Source: Bordetella parapertussis
GTDB lineage: Bacteria; Pseudomonadota; Gammaproteobacteria; Burkholderiales; Burkholderiaceae_B
NCBI GenBank assembly: GCA_945895265.1
Contig: CAMDEF010000054.1
Location: 1-23,320, forward strand
Direction of reading: 5' to 3'
Length of the DNA: 23,320 nucleotides
Shown here piece after piece: positions 1-8,309 of the stretch; the first letter of the stretch is position 1, and every line of letters starts with the position of its first letter. The notes below the pieces were generated by a model. The model ran no database searches and was not told where the DNA came from. It saw only the letters and a list, made by a program, of their open reading frames with translations. The translations under genes were made by a program, and so were the position numbers.

Positions 1-7
1 GCTCAAA

Positions 8-535
8 TTACTGTCGCGTCATGCCAGGCGGCAGAATTAAACCTGAGTCGCCGCCGTTTGATGCTGGGGCGGCTTGCGCCGCTTCTGCCATCCGTTGTTC
101 AAAGAGCGCCTGAAAGTTGACTTCGGCCAAGTGCAGTGGTGGCAACGAGGTGCGCGTGATGGCATCAGCGATGTTTGCACGCAGGTACGGGTAGAGCATG
201 GTCGGGCAAACAATGCCCATCAGCGGATCAAGCTGTTCGGCGGGCACGTTTGCAATTTCAAAGACCCCCCCCTGCGTGGCTTCGACCAGGTACAAAACCT
301 TATCGCCGATTTTTGTCGTGACGGTGACCGTGATGGTCGATTCAAAGACTGTTTCAGCCAGCGCTTGGCCGCCGACATTGATCGTCACCTCAACCTTCGG
401 TCCTTCTTGCTCGAGGAAAATATTCGGTGCATTGGGCATCTCAAGCGATAGATCTTTGAGGTAGACACGCTGCATGTTGAAGACAGGGGCGTTAGGATTT
501 TGTGCTTGATCGGCTTGGGCGTTTTGGTCAGACAT
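8..535 (-). CDS. secB: Protein-export chaperone SecB
   Basis: SecB is a cytoplasmic tetrameric chaperone that holds precursor proteins unfolded and delivers them to SecA for export by the Sec translocon. The 175-residue product has the family's order: a disordered polar N-terminus, then [19 protein letters not shown], a beta-rich core, and the conserved [20 protein letters not shown] segment near residues 115-130, followed by the [14 protein letters not shown] helix. The last 25 residues or so are flexible. The ATG at 533-535 is preceded on the minus strand by an AGAGAG ribosome-binding site. It is the last gene of the rhodanese-grxC-secB run, an order common in Burkholderiales. An eight-base G run (minus strand) lies inside the gene at 265-272. 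Identification is confident from sequence resemblance. Confidence 0.96.
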   Translation of the reverse strand: MSDQNAQADQAQNPNAPVFNMQRVYLKDLSLEMPNAPNIFLEQEGPKVEVTINVGGQALAETVFESTITVTVTTKIGDKVLYLVEATQGGVFEIANVPAEQLDPLMGIVCPTMLYPYLRANIADAITRTSLPPLHLAEVNFQALFEQRMAEAAQAAPASNGGDSGLILPPGMTRQ

Positions 536-605
536 AAATAACTCTCTAATTTCAGGGGAGGGGAAACGATCGTATGGCTAGGGTGTGTGGCGGCGGTAGA
601 ATAGA

Positions 606-639
606 GCACAGCGCGCGGCAAGTTTGCATCGTGCTGTGC
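606..639 (-). other. Imperfect inverted repeat between grxC and secB
   Basis: A 10-bp stem (606-615 with 630-639, one G-T pair) encloses a 14-base loop in the 113-base grxC-secB spacer. No T-run follows it on either strand, so a terminator is not supported. It might be an mRNA processing or stability hairpin that separates grxC from secB. Confidence 0.3.
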
Positions 640-648
640 GCACGATCA

Positions 649-906
649 TTAGCCGTTGAGCAAAGGCATCAACTTGCCTTCGCGGTCAAGCGCTGACAAG
701 TCGTCAAAGCCACCCACATGGGTGTCGCCGATATAAATTTGTGGCACGGTGCGCCGACCCGTGCGCTCCATCATCAGAGCGCGCTGTTCGGTATCAACAT
801 CAATACGAATTTTTTCGATTTCAGTGACGCCGCGTTGGGTCAAGAGCATTTCAGCGCGCGAGCAATACGGGCAATAGCCGGTGGTGTACATCACAACTTT
901 AGACAT
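649..906 (-). CDS. grxC: Glutaredoxin 3 (GrxC)
   Basis: A small cytoplasmic dithiol glutaredoxin that reduces protein and glutathione disulfides using glutathione. The 85-residue length is standard. It has the CPYC active site at residues 12-15, the TVPQIYIG cis-proline segment and the GGFDDL glutathione-binding turn, so all catalytic elements are present. It starts two bases after the stop codon of the rhodanese gene, so the two are almost certainly co-transcribed. SecB follows 113 bases downstream. The pairing with a sulfurtransferase suggests a shared thiol or sulfur-handling role, but that is inference. Confidence 0.95.
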   Translation of the reverse strand: MSKVVMYTTGYCPYCSRAEMLLTQRGVTEIEKIRIDVDTEQRALMMERTGRRTVPQIYIGDTHVGGFDDLSALDREGKLMPLLNG

Positions 907-908
907 GA

Positions 909-1331
909 TCAGGCTCCGGTTTTATTAGCAGTGACAGGCAGCCCAGCGGTCAGCCAAGCTTTCAGACCCCCATCGAGGGTGACAACTTCAGTAAAGCCAA
1001 GTTTGCGTAAGCGCGTCGCTGCGCCAAGTGCGCTACGGCCGACATCGCAAATCACAATAATTGGTTTGTTTTTAGGAAGTGCTGCGGCCTTTTTTTCGAA
1101 ATCGCCTAAAGGCACGTTGCGAGCTTGGGGCACGTGGCCAGCATTAAAGTCTGCCGAGGGGCGAATATCGACTAACACTGCATGCTGGTGGTTCATCATT
1201 TGTACGGCTTGGGCGCTTGAAATCGCCGCACCGGCGCGGCTGCGTAGGATCATGGGCCAGGTGAGCGCCAGCCCTGAACCTAGCGCAACGGCTAGCAAAA
1301 GCAGGTTGTTTTGATTGTAGAAAAAATCCAC
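909..1331 (-). CDS. Membrane-anchored single-domain rhodanese
   Basis: A rhodanese-like sulfurtransferase of 140 residues. Residues about 9-29 form one hydrophobic segment, so the protein is probably anchored in the inner membrane. The rhodanese fold follows, with VLVDIRP near 52-58, a GHVPQARNVPLG segment and an active-site loop CDVGRS whose cysteine is residue 95. A catalytic Cys is therefore present, consistent with carrying a persulfide. The start is a GTG at 1329-1331, preceded by a weak GGA; no ATG gives a better N-terminus. It is the first gene of the rhodanese-grxC-secB run and is divergent from gpmA. The physiological sulfur acceptor is unknown. Confidence 0.88.
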   Translation of the reverse strand: MDFFYNQNNLLLLAVALGSGLALTWPMILRSRAGAAISSAQAVQMMNHQHAVLVDIRPSADFNAGHVPQARNVPLGDFEKKAAALPKNKPIIVICDVGRSALGAATRLRKLGFTEVVTLDGGLKAWLTAGLPVTANKTGA

Positions 1332-1441
1332 GGTGTGTCCAAATAAGTACGGTTAACCCCTAAATTATCGGGGAGGGTGGGCGTGACGCGTCAGACAATT
1401 ATAAAATGGTGTCCTCCTCCACACTTTAACCTGTGTTAGCC
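1332..1441. promoter_or_regulatory. Divergent promoter region, rhodanese / gpmA
   Basis: This 110-base divergent spacer must carry promoters for both sides. On the plus strand TATAAAAT at 1400-1407 is a good -10 candidate for gpmA, but I see no convincing -35 at 16-18 bases. On the minus strand GATAAT (complement of 1364-1369) could be a -10 for the rhodanese operon. A CCCC/GGGG inverted repeat with a 9-base loop surrounds that site. The assignments are tentative. Confidence 0.35.
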
Positions 1442-2194
1442 ATGTATAAATTAGTCTTAATGCGTCACGGCGAAAGCCAATGGAATCTCGAAAACCGTTT
1501 TACCGGCTGGACCGATGTCGATTTGACCGAGGCCGGGCGCGAGCAGGCGCGCAAGGCGGGCGAATTGCTTAAAGACAAGGGCTACGGCTTCGATTTGGCT
1601 TACACCTCGGTGCTCACGCGTGCGATTCGTACGCTTTGGCTGGCGCTTGACGCCATGGGTACGATGTATGTGCCGGTTCACAATAGCTGGCGCCTTAACG
1701 AAAGGCATTACGGCGATCTGCAGGGCTTAAACAAAGCGGAAATGGCCGCGCAATATGGCGATGAGCAGGTGTTGATTTGGCGTCGTGCTTACGCGATCGC
1801 GCCCAACCCTCTTGCCTTAGATGACCAGCGCCACCCGCGGTTTGATTCGCGCTACAGCAAGCTCACGCCCGAACAGTTGCCGGCAACCGAGTGCTTAAAA
1901 GACACCGTAGAGCGGGTGTTGCCCTTCTGGAGCGAAAGCATCGCCCCCGCCATTCGTGCGGGCCGACGGGTGTTGGTAGCCGCCCATGGCAACAGCTTGC
2001 GCGCTTTGATTAAACATCTTGATGGCGTGTCAGACGACGAGATCGTTCATCTGAACATCCCCACTGGGCAACCGCTGGTGTATGAACTCGATCAAGATTT
2101 AAAGCCGATCAGACACTACTACCTGGGCGATCCCGCTGAAATTGAGGCTGCGATGGCAGCCGTTACGGCGCAAGGCAAGGCAAAAAAGGATTAA
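1442..2194 (+). CDS. gpmA: 2,3-bisphosphoglycerate-dependent phosphoglycerate mutase
   Basis: This glycolytic and gluconeogenic enzyme interconverts 3- and 2-phosphoglycerate through a phosphohistidine. The 250-residue length fits dPGM. The N-terminal motif [10 protein letters not shown] carries the phospho-acceptor His9; [14 protein letters not shown] near 85-98 has the acid/base Glu87; [10 protein letters not shown] holds the second His182. Together these distinguish it from cobalamin-type phosphatases of the same superfamily. An in-frame GTG at 1433 would add three residues, but the ATG at 1442 matches the family N-terminus. It reads into the envC gene four bases after its stop, so the two are probably co-transcribed. 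Confidence 0.97.
   Translation: MYKLVLMRHGESQWNLENRFTGWTDVDLTEAGREQARKAGELLKDKGYGFDLAYTSVLTRAIRTLWLALDAMGTMYVPVHNSWRLNERHYGDLQGLNKAEMAAQYGDEQVLIWRRAYAIAPNPLALDDQRHPRFDSRYSKLTPEQLPATECLKDTVERVLPFWSESIAPAIRAGRRVLVAAHGNSLRALIKHLDGVSDDEIVHLNIPTGQPLVYELDQDLKPIRHYYLGDPAEIEAAMAAVTAQGKAKKD
2186..2190 (+). promoter_or_regulatory. Ribosome-binding site of envC (AAGGA)
   Basis: AAGGA sits eight bases before the ATG at 2199, inside the 3' end of gpmA. It selects this start over an upstream in-frame start at 2142, which would run antistructurally through gpmA and bury the signal peptide. Confidence 0.6.
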
Positions 2195-2198
2195 TCAC

Positions 2199-3557
2199 AT
2201 GCGCCAGCTCACGCGGTGGCTGTGTGGGGCGCTCAGTGGGTTAGCGGTCAGTGGTGCTGCCTGGGCCACGACCGCTGAAATTGCTGCTAAACAGGCCCAA
2301 GCGGTGCGCGAGCGCTCTGAGCTACGCGCGCGCATTGAGATCTTGCAAAAAGAACTCGACGAGCGAGAGGCCAAACGCAAAGAGGCTTCCGACGCACTAC
2401 AGGTGTCAGAAGCCGCAATTTCGGTGATTGCACGGCGTTTGAGCGAGTTGGCGACGCAGCTGCGTCAGGCGCAAGCCGATCTCGACGAATTACAAATTCA
2501 ATTCAAGCGACAGTTTGGAATCTTGGTGATGCGGCGCGACGAACTCTCTAACCAATTGCGCAAACAGTATTCAAGCGGCCTGTCGCCCTGGACAGCCCTT
2601 TTGTCAGGCGATGACCCTCAACAGATTGGTCGCGATTTGACTTATCTGGATTACATTTCGCGGGCGCGGTCCGCGGCGGTTACCGCGGTCAAACAAGAAA
2701 TCGACCGTTTGGCCGAACTCGAGGCAAAAACAGAGCTGCGCAGGCAGGATGTGGTTCGGTTAGTACAAGAAACGACCGAGCAAAAAACGCTGCTCGAAGC
2801 GCAAAAGAAAGAGCGAGCCACGGTACTGGCTCGTATTGAAGGGCAGTTGCAGGCTCAGCGTGCCGAAGCTGCGATGCTGGGCCGTGACGACAAGCGCCTG
2901 TCTGACTTGGTCGATGATCTTGCCGGGCAGCTGCAGACCGCACGCGAGGCCGCTGAAAACGCTCGTAAAGCCGAGGTCGCACGCCTGGCCGAGCAAGCTC
3001 GCCAAGACGAGCAGGCTCGCAAAGAAGAACAGGTACGCAAAGAAGAGCAGACGCGGCGTCAGGCCCAAGAAGCGAATCAGGCCAAAGAACGCAACGAGGC
3101 GCAAGCTCGGGCAGCCGCAGCGGCGCCCGCCCGCCCGCCTGCAGGCCAAGCTGACTCAGGCGCCGTTGGGACGGGCCTTAAGCCAGGCTTGCGTTGGCCG
3201 GTCAAGGGGAAGGTGATGGCCCGCTTCGGCACCGACCGCCCCGAAGGCGGGGTGTGGCGTGGCGTGTTGCTGCGCGCCACCGAGGGCGCCTCGGTCCAAG
3301 TTGTGGCCGCGGGTACGGTGGTCTACGCGAACTGGTTGCGAGGTTTTGGTAATCTGATCATTGTTGATCACGGGCAGCAATATCTGAGCGTCTACGCGTA
3401 TAACCAAAGTTTGCTTAAGCAAGTCGGCGACACTGTTAAAACCGGCGAGACAATTGCCCTTGCAGGAAGTACCGGTGGACAGGTGGATTCGGCCCTATAC
3501 TTCGAGATACGGCATCGTGGGTCAGCCGTTGACCCAGTTAAGCTGATGGTGCGCTAA
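2199..3557 (+). CDS. envC: EnvC-like murein hydrolase activator (degenerate M23/LytM)
   Basis: A periplasmic protein predicted to activate N-acetylmuramoyl-L-alanine amidases during daughter-cell separation. Residues 1-23 form a Sec signal peptide ending AWA. Residues about 25-290 are a long charged coiled coil, with an E/Q/A/R-rich run near 265-300, then a Pro/Ala linker. The LytM domain spans about 330-452. Zinc-ligand positions of active M23 peptidases are replaced: the usual HxxxD site reads WRGVLL, the usual YAH reads YAYN, and the usual LHFE reads LYFE. E. coli EnvC has the same substitutions (SLYGYN, SLYFEIR), so I call it an activator rather than a peptidase. The 452-residue length fits EnvC. 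It lies between gpmA and a C-terminal processing protease. Confidence 0.9.
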   Translation: MRQLTRWLCGALSGLAVSGAAWATTAEIAAKQAQAVRERSELRARIEILQKELDEREAKRKEASDALQVSEAAISVIARRLSELATQLRQAQADLDELQIQFKRQFGILVMRRDELSNQLRKQYSSGLSPWTALLSGDDPQQIGRDLTYLDYISRARSAAVTAVKQEIDRLAELEAKTELRRQDVVRLVQETTEQKTLLEAQKKERATVLARIEGQLQAQRAEAAMLGRDDKRLSDLVDDLAGQLQTAREAAENARKAEVARLAEQARQDEQARKEEQVRKEEQTRRQAQEANQAKERNEAQARAAAAAPARPPAGQADSGAVGTGLKPGLRWPVKGKVMARFGTDRPEGGVWRGVLLRATEGASVQVVAAGTVVYANWLRGFGNLIIVDHGQQYLSVYAYNQSLLKQVGDTVKTGETIALAGSTGGQVDSALYFEIRHRGSAVDPVKLMVR

Positions 3558-3604
3558 GGCGCGCGGCTCAGCTGCAAGAGGTTGGCTTCAACAGTTTTTA
3601 ACTC

Positions 3605-3609
3605 AGGAA
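3605..3609 (+). promoter_or_regulatory. Ribosome-binding site of the S41 protease (AGGAA)
   Basis: AGGAA with a five-base spacer to the ATG at 3615. It supports that start over an in-frame non-ATG start at 3582, and it places the hydrophobic signal/anchor segment right at the N-terminus. Confidence 0.6.
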
Positions 3610-3614
3610 CGTGC

Positions 3615-5021
3615 ATGGGCACTCGAAAAATACATGGTTTTGGTCTGGTCTCGGTTGGTGTGGTGGCGGGCATCTTGCTTAGCATGGGCATCACCGCGCT
3701 CGCGCAGCGTGGCGCACCCCTGCCACTTGACGAGTTAAGACAATTTTCAAATGTGTTGTCTGCGATTAAAAATAATTATGTCGAGCCCGTCAGCGATAAA
3801 AAACTGATTGATGGTGCAATCGCCGGAATGCTGTCTGATCTTGACCCGCACTCGGCGTATCTGGATGCCGATGCCTTCAAAGAAATGCAAACTGCTACGC
3901 AGGGCGAATTTGGTGGCTTGGGGATTGAAGTTGGTACCGAAGATGGCATGATCAAAGTGATTTCGCCTATCGAAGACACGCCCGCTGCGCGGGCTGGCAT
4001 TCGGGCCGGTGATTTGATTTCAAAGATTAACGACACGTCAACGAAAGGCTTATCTTTGACCGATGCGGTCAAGATGATGCGTGGCCCCGTTAAAACACCG
4101 ATCACTCTGTCGATCATTCGGCAGGGGCAGGCGCAACCTATCGTCATTAAAATCATTCGCGACACCATTCGCGTGCGTAGCGTACGCAGCAAAATGCTCG
4201 ATAACAATATTGGTTACGTTCGCATTGCACAGTTTCAAGAAAAAACGGGTTCAGATCTCGTGCGTCATCTTAAAGATCTCAGCGTGAAAGGCGCGCCACG
4301 CGCGTTGATCCTTGACCTGCGCAATGATCCGGGCGGTTTGTTGAATAGCGCCATTGGTGTATCGGCCGCGTTCCTAGAGCCTAATGCGCTTGTGGTGTCG
4401 ACCGATGGCCGTGCGCCCGATTCAAAGCAAAAATATTTGGCGGTGGCGTCAGATTATGCGCGTGGCGAGTCTGACTATTTGTCTGGTTTGCCCTCGTGGG
4501 TCAAAAAGGTGCCAATGGTCGTGTTGGTGAATGTGGGTTCTGCCTCGGCGTCTGAAATTGTGGCCGGTGCGCTGCAAGATCACAAGCGTGCGACGATCAT
4601 GGGTAACCGTACCTTTGGTAAAGGCTCGGTACAGGTGATTTTGCCGATCTCTGAAAACACCGCAATCAAGCTGACCACTTCGCGCTACTACACGCCAAAG
4701 GGCCGCTCAATTCAGGCGACCGGTATTGTCCCCGATGAAGTCGTGGCTGATACGGCTGAGGGCGATTTATTCAGGGTGCCGCGCGAAGCTGATTTGCAGC
4801 GTCACCTTAGTAATCGCCAAAACGAAACTGAAGTGAAAGGGACCACCGACCAGCCTCCCCTGGCCGACACCACCAAAACGTTCACGTTTGGCTCGCCTGA
4901 AGATTTTCAGCTGCAGCAGGCGATCAACTTCTTAGATGGTAAGCCGCTGCAAAAAGCAGTGGCCGCACCCAAAGCTGCGAGCGCCGTTCAGACGAGCGGG
5001 GGCGCTGCGACGACCAAATGA
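3615..5021 (+). CDS. S41 C-terminal processing peptidase (CtpA family)
   Basis: A periplasmic or membrane-anchored serine protease that trims the C-termini of envelope proteins, with a Ser/Lys dyad. It has 468 residues. Residues about 8-30 are a signal or anchor helix. A PDZ domain covers about 95-170 (GLGIEVG, SPIEDTPAARAGIRAGD). The S41 core has LDLRNDPGGLL near 234-243, GSASASEI with catalytic Ser311, and GKGSVQ with Lys336 and Gln340. The Ser-to-Lys (25) and Lys-to-Gln (4) spacings match CtpB-type enzymes. The C-terminal 50 residues are low-complexity and Ala/Thr-rich. It follows envC by 57 bases and overlaps the next gene by four (ATGA). Some Ctp proteases degrade peptidoglycan hydrolases, so the envC neighbour is suggestive, but a functional link is inference. 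Confidence 0.93.
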   Translation: MGTRKIHGFGLVSVGVVAGILLSMGITALAQRGAPLPLDELRQFSNVLSAIKNNYVEPVSDKKLIDGAIAGMLSDLDPHSAYLDADAFKEMQTATQGEFGGLGIEVGTEDGMIKVISPIEDTPAARAGIRAGDLISKINDTSTKGLSLTDAVKMMRGPVKTPITLSIIRQGQAQPIVIKIIRDTIRVRSVRSKMLDNNIGYVRIAQFQEKTGSDLVRHLKDLSVKGAPRALILDLRNDPGGLLNSAIGVSAAFLEPNALVVSTDGRAPDSKQKYLAVASDYARGESDYLSGLPSWVKKVPMVVLVNVGSASASEIVAGALQDHKRATIMGNRTFGKGSVQVILPISENTAIKLTTSRYYTPKGRSIQATGIVPDEVVADTAEGDLFRVPREADLQRHLSNRQNETEVKGTTDQPPLADTTKTFTFGSPEDFQLQQAINFLDGKPLQKAVAAPKAASAVQTSGGAATTK

Positions 5022-5779
5022 ACGATGCGCAATTGCTTCGCTATGCCAGACACATTTTGCTTGATGAATTTGGCATCGAGGGACAAGAAAAGCTTCTAGC
5101 CGGAAAGGCTTTGGTCGTCGGTGCTGGCGGGTTGGGTTCGCCGGCAGCGATGTACTTGGCCTCGGCCGGTGTGGGCACAATTGTTTTGGCTGATCACGAC
5201 ACCGTTGAGATCAGTAATTTGCAGCGTCAGATTTTGCACAACACCAGCCGTCTCGGTGCCTTAAAAGCCGAATCGGGCCGCGAGACGATGCTCGCACTCA
5301 ACCCAGATATCGTCGTTCAAACACTGACGACGCGCATGGATGCTCAGTCGCTCGATGCACAGATCGCTCAAGTGGATGTGGTGTTAGATTGCACCGATAA
5401 TTTTGCGACGCGTCACGCCATCAATCGTGCTTGTGTCAAACACAACACTCCTTTGGTCTCGGGTGCGGCAATACGATTTGAAGGACAAATTAGCGTCTTT
5501 GATCCGCGTGATCCGTCGGCACCTTGTTATCACTGCTTGTTTCCTGAGGCCGAAGATGTCGAGGCGATTACCTGTGCCTCAACGGGAGTATTTGCTCCTC
5601 TGGTTGGCATCATTGGCAGTATGCAAGCCGCCGAGGCGATAAAAGTCTTAGCGCAGGTCGGGCAGTCATTAAAGGGCCAGCTATTGATTCTTGATGCGTT
5701 CGAGATGGACTGGCATCGTGTGAAAGTACAGCGCGATCCGGGGTGCCCGGTGTGTGCTGTGCGAATGGTAAGCGAGTAA
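5018..5779 (+). CDS. moeB: MoeB/ThiF/HesA-type adenylyltransferase
   Basis: An E1-like enzyme that adenylates the C-terminal glycine of a ubiquitin-fold sulfur carrier such as MoaD or ThiS, for molybdopterin or thiamine synthesis. The 253-residue protein has a nucleotide loop GAGGLGS at 35-41, SNLQRQ at 66-71, DCTDNF at 124-129, and a presumed catalytic Cys186 in ITCASTG. Two CxxC zinc pairs are present, at 170/173 (CYHC) and 243/246 (CPVC). MoeB is favoured by size and by the full motif set. ThiF and dual-function enzymes cannot be excluded because no moaD or thiS gene is adjacent. Its ATG overlaps the protease stop by four bases, implying translational coupling. Confidence 0.88.
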   Translation: MNDAQLLRYARHILLDEFGIEGQEKLLAGKALVVGAGGLGSPAAMYLASAGVGTIVLADHDTVEISNLQRQILHNTSRLGALKAESGRETMLALNPDIVVQTLTTRMDAQSLDAQIAQVDVVLDCTDNFATRHAINRACVKHNTPLVSGAAIRFEGQISVFDPRDPSAPCYHCLFPEAEDVEAITCASTGVFAPLVGIIGSMQAAEAIKVLAQVGQSLKGQLLILDAFEMDWHRVKVQRDPGCPVCAVRMVSE

Positions 5780-5909
5780 GGTTTGACGCGAGAGAGGTGG
5801 AGAGAGCAGCTAGGTGTCCGGTCTGTGCTGGTCGTGCCGTTAGCGGCTGAAGGTTAGCGCCGAGGATCGGTGCTTCACCAACGCAAGAGTGGGTCAAGCG
5901 GTTTGCTGA

Positions 5910-6488
5910 TCACGCACCCAAAATCAGTCGTAGTTGCGCGTCGATGTGTGTGGTCGGAGTCGCCTGCCAGCGACTTTGAGCAAAGCGCAGCCAGCTACCC
6001 AACACGCAATGTGTCAACAGAGCCGCCATCGGAGTGATTTCAGCGGTCGGTGCAAGCGTGCCGCCGGTGAGCGCACTGCGCAGCGATTGTTTAAAGGTCG
6101 TTTCAATGCGCTCGGTGATCTGACTGACACGGGCTTGCAGCCGTTCGTCTTCGGTGACGAGCGCATCGCCACTCAGTACGCGTGTCATGCCGCGATTGCG
6201 TTCGGCAAAGGTCACCAGCATCACTGCTATCTTTCGCGCTTGCTCGACACCGTTGGTTTCGCTGGCAACGATTTGATTGACCAAGGTAAAAATGGTGGTT
6301 TCAATAAACTCAAACAGGCCTTCGAACATTTGCGCTTTACTAGCAAAGTGTCGGTAGAGGGCTGCTTCTGAGCACTGCAGACGAGCCGCTAAGGCGGCTG
6401 TGGTGATACGAGCCGCTCTGGGCTGCTCAAGCATTTCTGCCAGCATCTGCAGAATTTGATGTTTGCGTTCGCCTGTTTTGACTGACAT
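5910..6488 (-). CDS. slmA: Nucleoid-occlusion TetR-family protein SlmA
   Basis: SlmA is a TetR-family DNA-binding protein. Bound to chromosomal SBS sites, it blocks FtsZ ring assembly over the nucleoid. The helix-turn-helix is at about residues 30-50 (TTAALAARLQCSEAALYRHF), followed by SKAQMFEGLFEFIE. The E. coli SlmA counterparts, SEAALYRHF and the IEFIE helix, are very similar, as are GERNPGLTR versus AERNRGMTR and the later DERLQ/ITERIE region. I chose the ATG at 6486-6488 (192 residues) because GCGAG lies at a suitable distance. In-frame ATGs at 6494 and 6506 would add two or six residues and have poorer ribosome-binding sites. It is convergent with moeB and heads a possible unit apart from argB. 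Confidence 0.88.
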   Translation of the reverse strand: MSVKTGERKHQILQMLAEMLEQPRAARITTAALAARLQCSEAALYRHFASKAQMFEGLFEFIETTIFTLVNQIVASETNGVEQARKIAVMLVTFAERNRGMTRVLSGDALVTEDERLQARVSQITERIETTFKQSLRSALTGGTLAPTAEITPMAALLTHCVLGSWLRFAQSRWQATPTTHIDAQLRLILGA

Positions 6489-6531
6489 GGTCATCTCGCG
6501 CAACATGAAGGATTAAACAATCGGATGTGAC

Positions 6532-7320
6532 TTATGCGCCTCGTAGGGGGCGCTTTTGTAACAATAAGTCGCCAACGCAGTTTACCCGCAAGTCGACAAA
6601 ATGGGGGCGTCCGCTTTTGCCTCGGCCAAATGGCGACCCAGGATGAAAGACATGAACCGTGCGCAGGCCCGCCTTTCGCGCACCACGGAGATTTTCGACC
6701 GTATCTTCAACTAGTACGGCTCGTCGAGGGTGAATACCCTCGTGGGCAAGGATGTGACGCATTAACGCCGCTGAGGGTTTGGGTCGAAAACGCCCCAGAA
6801 ACTGCATTTGCTCGATGCCCCAGAGATGGTCAAAGCAGCGAAGAATCCCTAGATGTTTGAGTACTGCCCGTGCGTAATGCAAGGGGGCATTTGTGACTAG
6901 GACTTTGCGCCCGGGTAGGCGGTTGAGCTTATCGCGCAACCCTCGCTCGGCTTTGACTAACGGGGCAACATCAAAAGCATGGCTGTTTTGTAAAAAGGCG
7001 TGAGGATCGATGTTGTGATGTCGTACTAACCCGAGCAGTGTGGCGCCGTAGCGCCGATAGTAATGCGTGCGTAGTTCGCTCGCGGCAGCCTCGTCTAGAT
7101 CAAGGGTTTTCATGACTGCGGCAGTCATACCAATATTGATTTCGCGAAAAATTTTGTGCGAGGTGTCGTGCAGTGTATTGTCGAGGTCAAACAGCCAAAC
7201 CGGTTCCTGTTGCGCTGTCGGCGTTAAACCAGAAAGCGTATGCCCACCTCGCAAGGGGCGATGTACACCCGCCCGGCGCGAGCGCACCGGGGGACGTTGA
7301 GGAAACCGCAGCCGAGGCAC
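6532..7320 (-). CDS. HAD-family pyrimidine 5'-nucleotidase
   Basis: A haloacid dehalogenase-superfamily phosphatase resembling the SDT1-like pyrimidine 5'-nucleotidases. Motif I is FDLDNTLHDTS with Asp45 and Asp47. Motif II is VLVTNA with Thr143, motif III has Lys181 (RPKPSA), and motif IV is VEDTVENL with Glu205-Asp206. The helical cap holds HYYRRYGATLLGL, typical of this subgroup. As annotated it has 262 residues from a GTG at 7318-7320, seven bases after the argB stop, with no ribosome-binding site. The first 40 residues are Arg/Pro-rich and precede the fold, so the true start may be internal, for example a GTG at residue 19 or a TTG at residue 23. Substrate identity is inferred from the family. 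Confidence 0.85.
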   Translation of the reverse strand: MPRLRFPQRPPVRSRRAGVHRPLRGGHTLSGLTPTAQQEPVWLFDLDNTLHDTSHKIFREINIGMTAAVMKTLDLDEAAASELRTHYYRRYGATLLGLVRHHNIDPHAFLQNSHAFDVAPLVKAERGLRDKLNRLPGRKVLVTNAPLHYARAVLKHLGILRCFDHLWGIEQMQFLGRFRPKPSAALMRHILAHEGIHPRRAVLVEDTVENLRGARKAGLRTVHVFHPGSPFGRGKSGRPHFVDLRVNCVGDLLLQKRPLRGA

Positions 7321-7327
7321 TTGACGC

Positions 7328-8227
7328 TTAGTTTGATGAAATCATGGTGCCGACGCCGCGGTCGGTCAAGATCTCAAGCAGCAGACAGTGTGGCACACGA
7401 CCGTCTACGATGTGAACGGATTTCACGCCGTTTCGTGCGGCATCAAGTGCTGACGAAATTTTTGGCAGCATACCGCCTGAAATCGTACCATCGGCAAACA
7501 AGGCGTCAATGGTCTTGGCCGAAAGTGAGCGCATCAGCTTGCCGTCTTTGTCGAGCACGCCTGGCGTGTTGGTCATCATGAGTAGCTTTTCGGCACCTAA
7601 GACCTCAGCCATTTTTCCGGCAACGACGTCGGCATTAATGTTGTAGGCCAAGCCATCTTCGCCATAGCCGATCGGTGAGATCACCGGAATAAACTGATCG
7701 TCTTGTAGGGCTTTGACCACTGCGGGCTCAACGTGCTCAATGTCACCTACAAAACCGATATCGAGCGGCTTAGAGGGGTCTTCTTTATTGGGCATCAGTA
7801 ATTTTTTGGCTTGAATTAAACAGCCGTCTTTGCCAGTTAAACCAACGGCCTTGCCGCCCGCCTCGTTAATCATGAACACGATATCTTGCTGCACTTGGCC
7901 GCCTAACACCCATTCAACGACCTCCATGGTATCGGCATCGGTGACGCGCATACCTTGTATGAACGTACCCTTTTTACCGATGCGGCGTAGAGCCTCGTCA
8001 ATTTGCGGCCCACCCCCATGCACCACAATGGGGTTCAGGCCGATCAGCTTGAGCAGTACCACGTCGTGGGCAAAACTACGCTGCAAGACCTCTTCGGTCA
8101 TGGCGTTGCCACCGTATTTAATGACGATGGTTTTGCCATGAAAACGCTTAATGTAGGGCAGGCTTTCAGACAAAACTTTTGCAACAACTTCAGGAGGCAT
8201 CTGCGTGGATTGGGGCTGGCTAGTCAT
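7328..8227 (-). CDS. argB: Acetylglutamate kinase
   Basis: Catalyses the ATP-dependent phosphorylation of N-acetyl-L-glutamate, the second step of arginine synthesis, in the cytoplasm. The 299-residue protein has [10 protein letters not shown] with Lys37, VHGGGPQI at 69-76, the substrate-binding GMRVTD with Arg94, and a C-terminal SGGMLPK segment and [10 protein letters not shown]. An N-terminal amphipathic helix (about residues 11-29) precedes the kinase fold. In characterised hexameric enzymes this feature goes with arginine feedback inhibition, so inhibition by arginine is likely here. The start ATG at 8225-8227 has no clear Shine-Dalgarno sequence. The HAD gene follows seven bases downstream. 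No other arg gene is in the window. Confidence 0.97.
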   Translation of the reverse strand: MTSQPQSTQMPPEVVAKVLSESLPYIKRFHGKTIVIKYGGNAMTEEVLQRSFAHDVVLLKLIGLNPIVVHGGGPQIDEALRRIGKKGTFIQGMRVTDADTMEVVEWVLGGQVQQDIVFMINEAGGKAVGLTGKDGCLIQAKKLLMPNKEDPSKPLDIGFVGDIEHVEPAVVKALQDDQFIPVISPIGYGEDGLAYNINADVVAGKMAEVLGAEKLLMMTNTPGVLDKDGKLMRSLSAKTIDALFADGTISGGMLPKISSALDAARNGVKSVHIVDGRVPHCLLLEILTDRGVGTMISSN

Positions 8228-8309
8228 GGGGCGAGTGCAACAGTAAAAGCGTGTTGAGGGAAGTGAGGCGTCAGTGAAATTCGAATAATTGTAGTGCGTG
8301 GCGAGCGCA

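Noticed and set aside
606..639. Terminator between grxC and secB
   Set aside because: The stem is real but no T-tract follows on the minus strand, so it is listed only as an inverted repeat.
718..1314. 198-codon plus-strand open frame opposite grxC and the rhodanese
   Set aside because: It overlaps two well-supported conserved genes and its translation has no recognisable family pattern; it is a shadow frame of a GC-rich coding strand.
2199..3557. Active M23 endopeptidase
   Set aside because: Zinc-ligand positions are substituted as in EnvC activators, so a catalytic role is not supported.
3776..4207. 143-codon minus-strand frame inside the S41 protease gene
   Set aside because: The plus-strand protease has clear PDZ and Ser/Lys motifs here, so this frame is a shadow.
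5780..5909. Possible terminator between moeB and slmA
   Set aside because: Only a 4-bp stem (5836-5847) and a repeated GTTAGCG were seen, with no T-run; too weak to call.
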